Below are positions 1 through 6,101 of a DNA stretch of 6,685 nucleotides, one piece after another. Origin of the DNA: Gemmatimonadota bacterium. GTDB lineage: Bacteria; Gemmatimonadota; Gemmatimonadetes; Longimicrobiales; UBA6960. Positions within the stretch are counted from its first letter, which is position 1. The number at the start of each line of letters is the position of its first letter. The DNA lies in contig JAHWKH010000145.1 in NCBI GenBank assembly GCA_019347995.1, forward strand, positions 1 through 6,685, read 5' to 3'. The translations under genes were made by a program, and so were the position numbers. The notes beneath the pieces are model-generated. The model did no database searches and was not told the origin of the DNA. It saw nothing but the letters and a program-made list of their open reading frames with translations.

Positions 1-1
1 C

Positions 2-286
2 GGCGAGGACGGCCCGACCCATCAGCCGATCGAGCACCTCGCCGCGCTCCGCGCCATCCCCGGCCTGGACGTCGTCCGGCCGGCCGACGCCAACGAGGTC
101 GCCGTCGCGTGGCGGACGATCCTGGAACACAACGACCGGCCCGCCGGGATCATCCTGTCCCGGCAGAACCTCCCGGTCTTCGACCGCGCGGAGGTCGCGT
201 CGGCCGAGGGCGTCGCCCGTGGCGGCTACGTCCTCGCCGAGGCCTCGACCGGTACCCCGCAGGTGATCCTGATGGGCACCGGATCG
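2..286 (+). CDS. tkt: Transketolase, internal fragment (truncated at both ends)
   Basis: Transketolase moves two-carbon ketol units between sugar phosphates in the pentose phosphate pathway, using thiamine diphosphate in the cytoplasm. The frame opens at the window edge with GEDGPTHQPIEHLAALR, which fits the second transketolase signature (G-E-D-G-P-T-H-Q-P). It continues with VVRPADANEVAVAW, then ILSRQNLPVFDR and ARGGYVLAEA, and ends at VILMGTGS. About 95 residues are present, matching roughly residues 468-560 of the 660-700 residue enzyme (pyrimidine-binding domain running into the C-terminal domain). The family would continue GTGSEV plus about 130 residues. Here the text switches after GTGS to a membrane protein without losing frame. 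The N-terminal part lies outside the window. The wording (LAALRAIPGLDVVRPADANE) is typical of actinobacterial Tkt by recall. Family identity is very secure; the truncation is seen directly. Confidence 0.93.
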
Positions 287-292
287 GTGCGA
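278..292 (+). other. Junction between transketolase and APC permease
   Basis: Protein homology changes abruptly here: ...VILMGTGS (transketolase) is followed immediately by VRWLAGTVIVGF (APC permease). The frame is preserved, so a gene finder would see one 418-codon open frame from position 2 to 1258. The exact base cannot be fixed without the parent genes; GGATCGGT at 281-288 is the likely shared stretch. This is read as a breakpoint, not a true fusion gene. Confidence 0.75.
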
Positions 293-1258
293 TGGCTGGC
301 GGGGACCGTGATCGTGGGCTTCGCTCTTCTGCACCTGGGTGGGCTCAGGGTGGGCACCGTGTTCCAGAACGTGACCACGCTGATCAAGGTGCTCATCATC
401 TTCGGGATCGCCGCGGCGGGGATCCTGGCCGGGGACGGCGGCGCCGCCGGTGAGACGGCGGGGGCCGTGGCGGAGGCGGGCGCGGGGGGCGCGCCGGGGC
501 TGCTGGCGTTCGCCCTCTCCTACCAGGCCGTGGCCTTCGCGTACTACGGTTGGGAAGACGCGGCGAAGATGGCCGAGGAGACCCGCGACCCCGGCCGTGC
601 GCTGCCCCGGATCCTCCTGGGAGGCGCCGCGGCGGTCGCCGTCCTGTACCTCCTCATGAACCTGGCCTTCATGAGCGCCCTCTCGCCGGCCGAGATGGCG
701 GGCTCGGAGCTGGTGGCCCAGGACGCCACCGCGGCCGTCTTCGGCGGTGCGGCCGGCACCGTCGTGCTGATCGCCAGCGTGCTCATCCTCGTCAGCAGCA
801 CCAACGTGAACTTCATGGGGCTGCCCCGGGTGGCGTTCGGGCTCGCTCGCAACGGCCTCGCCCCCAGGAAGTTCCTGGAGGTGAACGCGCGCGGCACGCC
901 GGTCCCCGCGCTGCTGTTCATCTCCGCGATCATCCTCGTCCTGGCCCTCACCGGCGCGTTCGAGTTCCTGATCCGCTTCATGATGCTGGTGGCCATCACC
1001 GTCGATACGATGGTCCTGTCCGCCCTCTTCCGCCTCCGGCGCACCCGCCCCGACCTGGAGCGGCCGTTCCGGATGCCGGGCTACCCCTGGCTGCCGGCGC
1101 TCACGCTGGTCCTGTACGTGCTGCTGCTGGTGATCATCGTGGCGACGCAGCCCGGGCTGGCCGTCGGGGCCGGGAGCATGATCGCGGCGCTGGCGGTCGC
1201 GGGAGTGATCACCGCGCGGCGCGGCCGTGGGATGGACGCGCCGCCCGCGGTGTCATGA
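287..1258 (+). CDS. APC-superfamily amino acid permease, N-terminus missing
   Basis: This is an inner-membrane amino acid transporter of the amino acid-polyamine-organocation (APC) superfamily; the substrate cannot be read from the sequence. 323 residues are present against about 430-480 in complete members, so about the first three membrane helices are absent. Nine hydrophobic segments remain, beginning with the one around WLAGTVIVGFALLHL. The family hallmark is the cytoplasmic motif AEETRDPGRALPRIL (ExxxPxRxxP type) after the SYQAVAFAYYGWED helix. FMGLPRVAFGLARNGLAPRK and the RPFRMPGYPWLPAL loop are also typical. The stop is TGA at 1256-1258. No start codon belongs to it in this window: upstream the frame reads straight into transketolase, so an automatic start at 263 or 272 would be spurious. 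It is followed after 37 nt by the TM2 gene. The family call is secure; the left boundary is uncertain by about 10 nt. Confidence 0.87.
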   Translation: MRWLAGTVIVGFALLHLGGLRVGTVFQNVTTLIKVLIIFGIAAAGILAGDGGAAGETAGAVAEAGAGGAPGLLAFALSYQAVAFAYYGWEDAAKMAEETRDPGRALPRILLGGAAAVAVLYLLMNLAFMSALSPAEMAGSELVAQDATAAVFGGAAGTVVLIASVLILVSSTNVNFMGLPRVAFGLARNGLAPRKFLEVNARGTPVPALLFISAIILVLALTGAFEFLIRFMMLVAITVDTMVLSALFRLRRTRPDLERPFRMPGYPWLPALTLVLYVLLLVIIVATQPGLAVGAGSMIAALAVAGVITARRGRGMDAPPAVS

Positions 1259-1260
1259 GG

Positions 1261-1284
1261 CCAGATCCCCCGACGGGGATCCGG
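1261..1284 (+). promoter_or_regulatory. Hairpin in the APC-TM2 gap overlapping a ribosome binding site
   Basis: GATCCCC (1264-1270) can pair with GGGGATC (1275-1281) around a CGAC loop. The stem extends past one A/C mismatch by CC (1261-1262) with GG (1283-1284). It starts two bases after the permease stop and covers part of the GGAG (1283-1286) proposed as the Shine-Dalgarno of the next gene. No T-run follows, so it is not a canonical intrinsic terminator. It could stabilise the mRNA end or limit translation of the downstream gene; both are inference. Confidence 0.4.
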
Positions 1285-1295
1285 AGCTAGGGATC

Positions 1296-2279
1296 TTGGC
1301 CGCATCTCCCGTGGACCCGGATTTCGCCCGCGAAGTCCTTGCCGACCTCTATGGCTACCGCCGCAAGCGCGCCTGGATCGCGTGGCTCCTCTGGCTGCTC
1401 CTCGGGTGGACCGGCGGGCACCGCTTCTATCTCGAGCGGCACGGTACCGCCCTGCTCATGATGTTCACTGGCGGCGGCATGCTCGTCTGGTGGGTTGTCG
1501 ACGCCGTGCGGGTCATGCCCCTCCTGCGCCGCCACAACGAAGAGCAGGCGCGCCGCCAGCGGGCCGGCGAGCCGCCGATCGAGCTGGACTTCATGCCTCC
1601 CCTGGACCCGGCGAGGCTGGCGGAGCGTCCCCCGTGGATGGAGGGTTGGCTCCGGCGGAGTCGGAGGCGGCGGCGCCTGCGCCTGGCCGGAGACGTCACG
1701 GTCCTCCTCTTCTGCGGCTGGACGCTCGGGATGCTTGGAACGACTGCCGGTGCCGGAGAGGCGGTGGCGGCGGTTCTCCTTCTGTCGATGGTGGCGGCCA
1801 TGGGTGCCGGTCCGGCGTGGACCCACGAGGCTCCCGTCGTCCGCAGCCTCGTACGCTGGAGCCATCGCCTGCGGCTCTTCCACTACTTCAACGAGCCCGG
1901 AAGCCCGGCGGCGCTGCTCGTGCGATCGTTCACCGGCGCGCTCCTGGCGCCCTTCCGGAAGAAGGCTCTGGCCGAGGTGCGGCTCTATCTCTCGCTCGGC
2001 CTCGCGTTCACGCTGGCGTTCCTGGTGCTGGACGTCCTGGAGGTGGCGGGGCGGATGGCGGTGGCGGGCGCCCGCGTCGATCCGACCGAGCTCGTCTTCC
2101 TCTGGTTCGAGGAGGCGGCCATGACGTTCGTGGCGACCTACGCCTTCGCGGCCCCCGTGGGAGCGATTCTCAACGTCCACCTGCTCACCCGGGACACGCA
2201 CACGGTCCCGCGCCTGCTGAGCGCGCTCACGGTGCTGGCCGTCCTCGCGGGTGTACTCGGACCCGGGTGGGGTGCCTAG
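1296..2279 (+). CDS. TM2-domain multi-pass membrane protein with C-terminal extension
   Basis: This is an integral membrane protein of unknown function, 327 residues from the proposed start. Residues 26-70 form a TM2 domain: two close hydrophobic segments (WIAWLLWLLLGW and LLMMFTGGGMLVWWVVD) joined by a GGHRFYLERHGTA turn, with the acidic residue D69 closing the second helix. A polar, arginine-rich loop (about 72-137) follows. Then come further hydrophobic stretches around DVTVLLFCGWTLGMLG, VAAVLLLSMVAAMG, LSLGLAFTLAFLVLDVL, MTFVATYAFAAPVGAIL and LLSALTVLAVLAGVLG. Most TM2 proteins are much shorter, so the extension of about 250 residues is the unusual part, and I do not recognise it as a named domain. 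TTG 1296 was chosen because GGAG at 1283-1286 lies 9 nt upstream. GTG 1311 and ATG 1227 are alternatives; the ATG would overlap the permease by 32 nt. The stop overlaps the convergent peptidase stop. Confidence 0.8.
   Translation: MAASPVDPDFAREVLADLYGYRRKRAWIAWLLWLLLGWTGGHRFYLERHGTALLMMFTGGGMLVWWVVDAVRVMPLLRRHNEEQARRQRAGEPPIELDFMPPLDPARLAERPPWMEGWLRRSRRRRRLRLAGDVTVLLFCGWTLGMLGTTAGAGEAVAAVLLLSMVAAMGAGPAWTHEAPVVRSLVRWSHRLRLFHYFNEPGSPAALLVRSFTGALLAPFRKKALAEVRLYLSLGLAFTLAFLVLDVLEVAGRMAVAGARVDPTELVFLWFEEAAMTFVATYAFAAPVGAILNVHLLTRDTHTVPRLLSALTVLAVLAGVLGPGWGA
2276..2279. other. Shared CTAG at two convergent stop codons
   Basis: The plus-strand TM2 gene ends in TAG at 2277-2279. The minus-strand peptidase ends in TAG read from 2278 to 2276. 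Both stops use the same palindromic CTAG, so the coding regions overlap tail to tail and there is no intergenic space for a terminator. Transcripts from each side must run into the neighbouring gene or stop by a factor-dependent route. Confidence 0.9.
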
Positions 2280-4432
2280 CCCCTTCCGCCCTCCGACACC
2301 GCCGCCTGCCCGGCGTCCTTCACCCAGCGGTCGTACCACTGCAGGTAGCGCTGCAGGCGGTCCTTCTGGTAGGACGGCACGCGCAGCCCGTGACTCTGGC
2401 CGGGGTAGACCACGAGCTGCGTGGGGACGCCGCGGCGGCGCAGCGCCTGGTAGAGCTGCTCCGAGTTCTGGATGGGCACGTTCCAGTCGTCCTCCCCGCC
2501 CATGATGAGCGTCGGCGTGGTCACCTCGCCGACCTTCATGAACGGCGAGATGCGCAGCCAGGGCTCGATGTCCTCCCACGGCAGCCCCAGCTCCTTCTCC
2601 CACTGGAGCTGGTAGTGGTCGTGGCCGTAGTTGGCCGGGTAGAAGACCTCGCTGGCGCCGGTGATGGCGGCCTCGTAACGGTCGGTCTGCGTGATGACGT
2701 AGTTGGTGAGGATGCCGCCGTAGGACCAGCCGCCCACGCCCAGCCGGTCCGGATCGGCCCAGCCCTGCGCCACCGCGAAGTCCACGCCGGCGTCCACGTC
2801 CTGGAAGTCCTTGTTGCCCCAGTCGGCCCAGATGGCGTGGCTGAAGTCCTGTCCGTAGCCCGAGGAGCCGCGGGGGTTCGCCTGCACCACGAGGTAGCCG
2901 TTCGCCGCGAACAGCTGCGGCTCGAAGCTGAAGCCGTGGTCGAACTGCGACACCGGGCCGCCGTGGATGCGCAGCAGGGTGGGGTAGCGGCGCCCCTCCT
3001 CGTACCCGGGCGGGAAGGTGATGAAGCCTTCGATCTCGGTGCCGTCGGCGCTGGGGAAGGTGACGTTCCTCACCTCGCCCAGGCGCAGCGATCCCAGCAG
3101 CGAGTCGTTCACGTGCGTGATCCGGCGCAGTCCGCCCTCATCCAGCGCGTGCACCTCAGCGGGCCGCTGGAGCCGGTCCACGAGCGCCACGACCTGGCCG
3201 CCGGGCCCGATGTCGTAGTCCCCCACGCTGAGGGGGCCCGAGACGGGCCGTGAGAGGCGGCCGTCGGCGGCATCGAAGCGCGCCAGGTGCCGCTCCCCCG
3301 AATCCTCGAGCTCGGTCCAGATCGACGCTCCGTCGAGGCTCCAGCGGGGGCTGGAGACGTTGCGGTCGAGGTCGCGGCTGACGACCCTCCCGCCGGACCC
3401 GTCGGCCTCCACCACCGCGAGGTGCGACGTGGCGTACCAGATGAGGTCGGGCTCCAGCGTCGTCACGTACGCCAGGCGGCGGCCGTCGGGGCTCCACGCG
3501 GGGCTGCGGTCGGCGCCGGGGTTCGACGTCACCCGCCGCGGCTCCGTCACCGGCTCCGCGGCGCCGGCGTCGACGATCCAGATGTCGGAATTCGAGTTGG
3601 CGTCGGGGTCCTCGGTGCGGTTGGACACGAACGCGATGCGGCGCCCGTCGGGGCTCCACGCCGGACTCCCCTCGTCCCAGCGGCCGGCGGTGAGCTGGCG
3701 GAGCTCCCGGGTCTCCACGTCGAGCACCCAGAGATGGGTGCGGCGATCCCCGGTGAGGTAGCCGGCCCCGTCGCGCTTGAACTGGAGCCGGTCGATCACC
3801 CACGGGTTCTGCGGCGCATTTTCCTTCTCACCGGCGCTGTCCGGCTCCGGATCACGGATCAGCAGGGCCAGCCGGGTCCCGTCGGGCGACCATGCGTAGC
3901 CGCTCACGCCCTGCTCGACGTCGGTCAGCGGCCGGGCCTCGCCCCCGCGGCGGTCCAGCGCCCACACCTGCGTCTCGGCGTCCTCGCCCCGGGACGCGAG
4001 GAAGGAGAGCCAGCGCCCGTCGGGGCTCCAGCGCGCGTCCGACGCCGAACCCTCCTCCCGCGTCATGGGGACGGGCTCGCCCCCCTCGAACGGCACCATC
4101 CACACGCGCGTGGTGCCGCGCTCGTCCTCCAGGCTCGTGGTGGAGACGGTGTAGGCGACCCATGCCCCGTCCGGGCTCACCCGCGGCGAGCCCACCCGCT
4201 GCAGGCGGAACAGGTCGTCGATCTCCAGGAGACGGGTCTCCTGGGCGGACGTGGGGCCGGGAAGGACGCCGGACGAGGCGGCGACCACGGCGAGGAGCCC
4301 CGCGAGGCGGACTCCGCCGGCCGCCAGACGGAAGGCCCCGCGGCGAGCGCGGCCACGCGCGACGTGGAGCGTCGGATCGCGCGGGACGCGATCGGAGAGG
4401 GCGCGCGGGACGCGATCGGAAAAGAGGCGCAT
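2276..4432 (-). CDS. Secreted S9-family serine peptidase (acylaminoacyl-peptidase/DPP-like)
   Basis: Prolyl-oligopeptidase-family (S9) enzymes cleave short peptides, often after proline or at a blocked N-terminus. 718 residues are encoded. A hydrophobic stretch at about 41-57 followed by TSAQE suggests a signal peptide cut near residue 63-64, hence a periplasmic or secreted enzyme. Residues about 66-450 form a beta-propeller with repeated SPDG motifs at 86-89, 136-139, 182-185, 260-263 and 314-317 and a degenerate SLDG at 365-368. The alpha/beta-hydrolase domain (about 455-710) has the oxyanion-region motif IHGGP (489-493), the nucleophile elbow GWSYGG with Ser570, the acid Asp649 in GEDDWNVP and His681 in GQSHG, so the triad is intact. 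ATG 4432 is the only convincing start. It gives an unusually long arginine-rich N-region containing an 8-residue duplication, and no clear Shine-Dalgarno precedes it. The deacetylase gene lies 80 bp upstream on the same strand. Confidence 0.95.
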   Translation of the reverse strand: MRLFSDRVPRALSDRVPRDPTLHVARGRARRGAFRLAAGGVRLAGLLAVVAASSGVLPGPTSAQETRLLEIDDLFRLQRVGSPRVSPDGAWVAYTVSTTSLEDERGTTRVWMVPFEGGEPVPMTREEGSASDARWSPDGRWLSFLASRGEDAETQVWALDRRGGEARPLTDVEQGVSGYAWSPDGTRLALLIRDPEPDSAGEKENAPQNPWVIDRLQFKRDGAGYLTGDRRTHLWVLDVETRELRQLTAGRWDEGSPAWSPDGRRIAFVSNRTEDPDANSNSDIWIVDAGAAEPVTEPRRVTSNPGADRSPAWSPDGRRLAYVTTLEPDLIWYATSHLAVVEADGSGGRVVSRDLDRNVSSPRWSLDGASIWTELEDSGERHLARFDAADGRLSRPVSGPLSVGDYDIGPGGQVVALVDRLQRPAEVHALDEGGLRRITHVNDSLLGSLRLGEVRNVTFPSADGTEIEGFITFPPGYEEGRRYPTLLRIHGGPVSQFDHGFSFEPQLFAANGYLVVQANPRGSSGYGQDFSHAIWADWGNKDFQDVDAGVDFAVAQGWADPDRLGVGGWSYGGILTNYVITQTDRYEAAITGASEVFYPANYGHDHYQLQWEKELGLPWEDIEPWLRISPFMKVGEVTTPTLIMGGEDDWNVPIQNSEQLYQALRRRGVPTQLVVYPGQSHGLRVPSYQKDRLQRYLQWYDRWVKDAGQAAVSEGGRG
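4379..4420. repeat. Tandem direct repeat, 24-bp period, in the peptidase N-terminus
   Basis: The 18-base string GCGCGGGACGCGATCGGA occurs at 4379-4396 and again at 4403-4420. The 24-bp period equals eight codons, so the peptidase reads SDRVPRAL then SDRVPRDP at residues 5-20. It lies in the charged region before the signal-peptide core and looks like a recent in-frame duplication. Confidence 0.9.
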
Positions 4433-4471
4433 GGTCGGCCGGTGCGTCGAGGGAAACGGAGGGGACGCGCG

Positions 4472-4490
4472 AATATAGGCGCCGCGGCGC
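4472..4490 (-). promoter_or_regulatory. Candidate promoter -10 and palindrome upstream of the S9 peptidase
   Basis: On the minus strand TATATT (4477 down to 4472) matches five of six bases of a sigma-70 -10 box and is a conspicuous AT-rich spot in the 80-bp gap. It lies about 40 nt upstream of the peptidase ATG. Immediately upstream is a perfect 12-base palindrome, GCGCCGCGGCGC (4479-4490), in the place of the -35/-10 spacer, where a regulator could bind. No good -35 box is visible. The palindrome could instead be an mRNA hairpin after the deacetylase stop, though it has no T-tract. Confidence 0.35.
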
Positions 4491-4512
4491 GGCGAAGCCT
4501 CCCCCTCCCCTT

Positions 4513-5493
4513 CTACCGCATGCCGGCCGCCGCCTTCACGTGCTCCGCGACGTCCCGGTGCGTCGCGAACCAGACGCCGCCCCTGGCCTTCATATGCCGG
4601 ATCAGCTCCTCGAGGACGACGATGCGGGAGCGGTGTCCGATGTAGTGCGGGTGCAGGGTCAGCAGGAAGAGGGTGCCCTCCTCCCACGCCCGGTCGAACT
4701 CGTCGACGTAGACCTGGAGCACGTCGCGGGGGGCAGAATAGCTGTTCCCGAGAGGGTTCAGCAGCGGCGCGTCGTCCAGGATCCAGTCCACGGGCAGCTC
4801 GACGATGCCGGTGGGCCGGCCGTCCTGCAGCAGCTCGTAGGGTCGGTCGTCGGCCATGAGGGAGCTCTCGTACAGGAAGCCCAGGTCGCGCACGATGTCC
4901 AGCGTGGCGGCGCTGAAGTTCCAGGAGGGCGCCCGGTATCCCACCGGCCTCTCGCCCGTCATCTCCGTGAGCGTCTCCACCGCCTGCTCCACCAGGCGCC
5001 GCTCCGTGGCGGCGTCGAGGGTGGCGTTCCTCTCGTGGATCCAGCCGTGGACGGCGAACTCGTGGTCGGGGAGCCGCCGGATCTCGCCCACCATGTCCGG
5101 CGCCAGGCGCAGGCTCATGGCGGGGATGAAGAAGGAGGCGGGCACGTCCTCGCGCAGGAGGAGGTCCACCACCCTGGGGAGGCCCACCCGCGCGCCGTAC
5201 TCGCCCTGGGAGAGTGCGCCGGGGCTGGTGTCGCCGCTCCGCAGCGCGATGGTCTCGTTGTCCACGTCGAACGAGAGGGCCACGGCCACCCGGGCACCCC
5301 CGGGCCAGGCGTCGGGCTGCAGGCTCCGGCCGGCGCGCACCGGCCGCACGGCGGACAGCAGCGCCTCGGCCAGGCGTTCGGCCTCGGCCGGGTCGGCCTG
5401 GGCGGGCATCGCCGGGTAGGTGCCGAAGCGGGGGTCGGCCCAGATCTCCTCCTCGGGCACGGGCGCCTTCTGCACGTCGAACGGCAGCGCCAT
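4513..5493 (-). CDS. Polysaccharide deacetylase family protein (NodB domain, HpPgdA-like)
   Basis: This is a metal-dependent carbohydrate-esterase-4-type deacetylase of 326 residues. The NodB motifs are in order: SFDVDNE with Asp76 and Asp78 (motif 1; the first Asp is the likely catalytic base), HGWIH with His149 and His153 (metal ligands), RAPSW at 187-191, DW at 236-237, and LHPH with His281 and His283. The C-terminal stretch NSYSAPRDVLQVYVDEFDRAW strongly resembles the end of Helicobacter pylori PgdA, a family in which FDVD replaces the classical FDDG. Related sequences also include PuuE-type allantoinase-like proteins, so the substrate (peptidoglycan sugar, another N-acyl group or a cyclic amide) is open. 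There is no signal peptide or membrane segment, which suggests a cytoplasmic protein. The ATG at 5493 opens on MALPFDVQKAPVPEEE and no clear Shine-Dalgarno precedes it. The S9 peptidase follows 80 bp downstream and may be co-transcribed or have its own promoter. Confidence 0.93.
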   Translation of the reverse strand: MALPFDVQKAPVPEEEIWADPRFGTYPAMPAQADPAEAERLAEALLSAVRPVRAGRSLQPDAWPGGARVAVALSFDVDNETIALRSGDTSPGALSQGEYGARVGLPRVVDLLLREDVPASFFIPAMSLRLAPDMVGEIRRLPDHEFAVHGWIHERNATLDAATERRLVEQAVETLTEMTGERPVGYRAPSWNFSAATLDIVRDLGFLYESSLMADDRPYELLQDGRPTGIVELPVDWILDDAPLLNPLGNSYSAPRDVLQVYVDEFDRAWEEGTLFLLTLHPHYIGHRSRIVVLEELIRHMKARGGVWFATHRDVAEHVKAAAGMR

Positions 5494-5573
5494 CGCTCAG
5501 ACGCGAGAAAAGTGAAAAGAGACATGGGTGCGGAGGAGGCCGAGGCGCCCTCGCCCCGGCCCCAGCCCTCACG
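5494..5573. other. Deacetylase upstream gap with no recognised signals
   Basis: This 80-bp stretch lies between the deacetylase start and the last recognisable piece of the mosaic frame. The part next to the start is relatively AT-rich (AGAAAAGTGAAAAGAGACAT on the plus strand). No convincing -10/-35 pair, Shine-Dalgarno or terminator is seen. A change of source probably lies near its far end, because the mosaic frame loses protein-like sequence after WRWPMREG. Confidence 0.4.
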
Positions 5574-5750
5574 CATCGGCCAGCGCCAGCGCATCGCCGG
5601 GATGGCCAGTGCGAAGAGCGCGACGAAGACCATGGCCGCGGGGTCGATGGCCGCGGCGAGCGCGGCGCATACTCCGGCGCCCGCGAGCCACCCGCTGGTC
5701 ACGCCGGGGCGACGCGAGGTGGTGACGTGAACGAGGCAGGCGGCGGCGGC
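5574..5750 (-). pseudogene. Fragment of an unassigned (possibly ArnT/GT39-like) membrane protein
   Basis: About 59 residues are present, with segments LVHVTTSRRPGVTSGWLAG, VCAALAAAIDPAAMVFVALF and ALAIPAMRWRWPMR. The pattern of a short positively charged loop, an alanine-rich helix with a DP or xP turn and then an RWRWxMR stretch recalls large glycosyltransferase-like membrane proteins from Planctomycetes and Gemmatimonadota, but this is recognition by style. It follows directly on the symporter fragment with no start codon of its own, and loses protein-like character after WPMREG. It could also be an odd C-terminus of the symporter frame. Function is not assigned. Confidence 0.4.
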
Positions 5751-6101
5751 GAGGACGAGCGCGGCGAGCGCCACGATGATCCAGGGCCAGGGCCGCAGGC
5801 AGTAGTGGGCGATGGTGAACCAGAGGGTCGCGAACAGCGAGTGCTTTTCGTCTTTGGCGCTCATCATGCGCTGGGCGATGTAGCCGCCGCCGCCCGGCTC
5901 CGCGCCGGGGTACCACGACGCCCACCAGTTCATGCCCAGGTACACGCCCAGCGTGATGGCGGGCATCCACTCGGCCCCTGTCGCCGGGAAGAACGAGAGG
6001 GCGGCCTCGGTGGACCCGTAGGTCTCGGCCAGCCGGACCTGGAGCGCGTCCATCCCGCCCACCGCCTCCACGGCGAACACGGCCAGGATGATGGAGCCGC
6101 C
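5751..6101 (-). pseudogene. Sodium:solute symporter family fragment (both ends missing)
   Basis: SSS-family proteins couple sodium entry to uptake of sugars or other small solutes across the inner membrane. About 117 residues of an approximately 500-600 residue protein are present. Diagnostic text includes the turn EAVGGMDALQ, the helix MPAITLGVYLGMNW followed by WWASWYPGAEPGGGG, then YIAQRMMSAKDEKHSL, and LWFTIAHYCLRPWPWIIVAL. In the family this helix continues with LVLYP and the large extracellular loop, but here it runs into an alanine-rich unrelated sequence. On the N-terminal side the text enters from a different membrane protein through the shared residues GGS. No start, stop or ribosome binding site belongs to it. 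The family call is secure; the boundaries are uncertain by about 15 nt. Confidence 0.82.

Noticed and set aside
2..1258. A genuine transketolase-transporter fusion protein
   Set aside because: Both partners are truncated in the middle of conserved domains, no such fusion family is known to me, and other breakpoints of the same kind occur in the window.
1255..1290. ATGA overlap starting an 11-codon frame after the permease
   Set aside because: The frame reads MRPDPPTGIRS then a stop. There is no Shine-Dalgarno or similarity, and a leader-peptide role is only speculative, so it is not listed as a gene.
1261..1300. Intrinsic terminator after the permease
   Set aside because: The stem is good but is followed by GGAGCTAGGGATC with no T-tract, so it is listed only as a hairpin.
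1287..2603. Minus-strand open frame of 438 codons
   Set aside because: It is antisense to the TM2 gene, His/Arg/Gly-rich with no family signature, and overlaps the true peptidase C-terminus.
1382..3253. Long plus-strand open frame of 623 codons
   Set aside because: It runs through the TM2 gene in the wrong frame and then antisense to the S9 peptidase. Composition is dominated by Arg, Ala, Pro and Gly with no domain, as expected for shadow frames in high-GC DNA.
4433..5572. Extension of the S9 peptidase frame upstream to 5572 (1098 residues)
   Set aside because: The upstream 380 codons overlap the deacetylase in another frame and show no homology. The signal peptide and domain structure begin after the ATG at 4432.
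3892..5730. Plus-strand open frame of 612 codons, and a similar one at 3287-4645
   Set aside because: Both are antisense to the well-supported peptidase and deacetylase and have no recognisable domains. Stop codons are rare by chance at this GC content.
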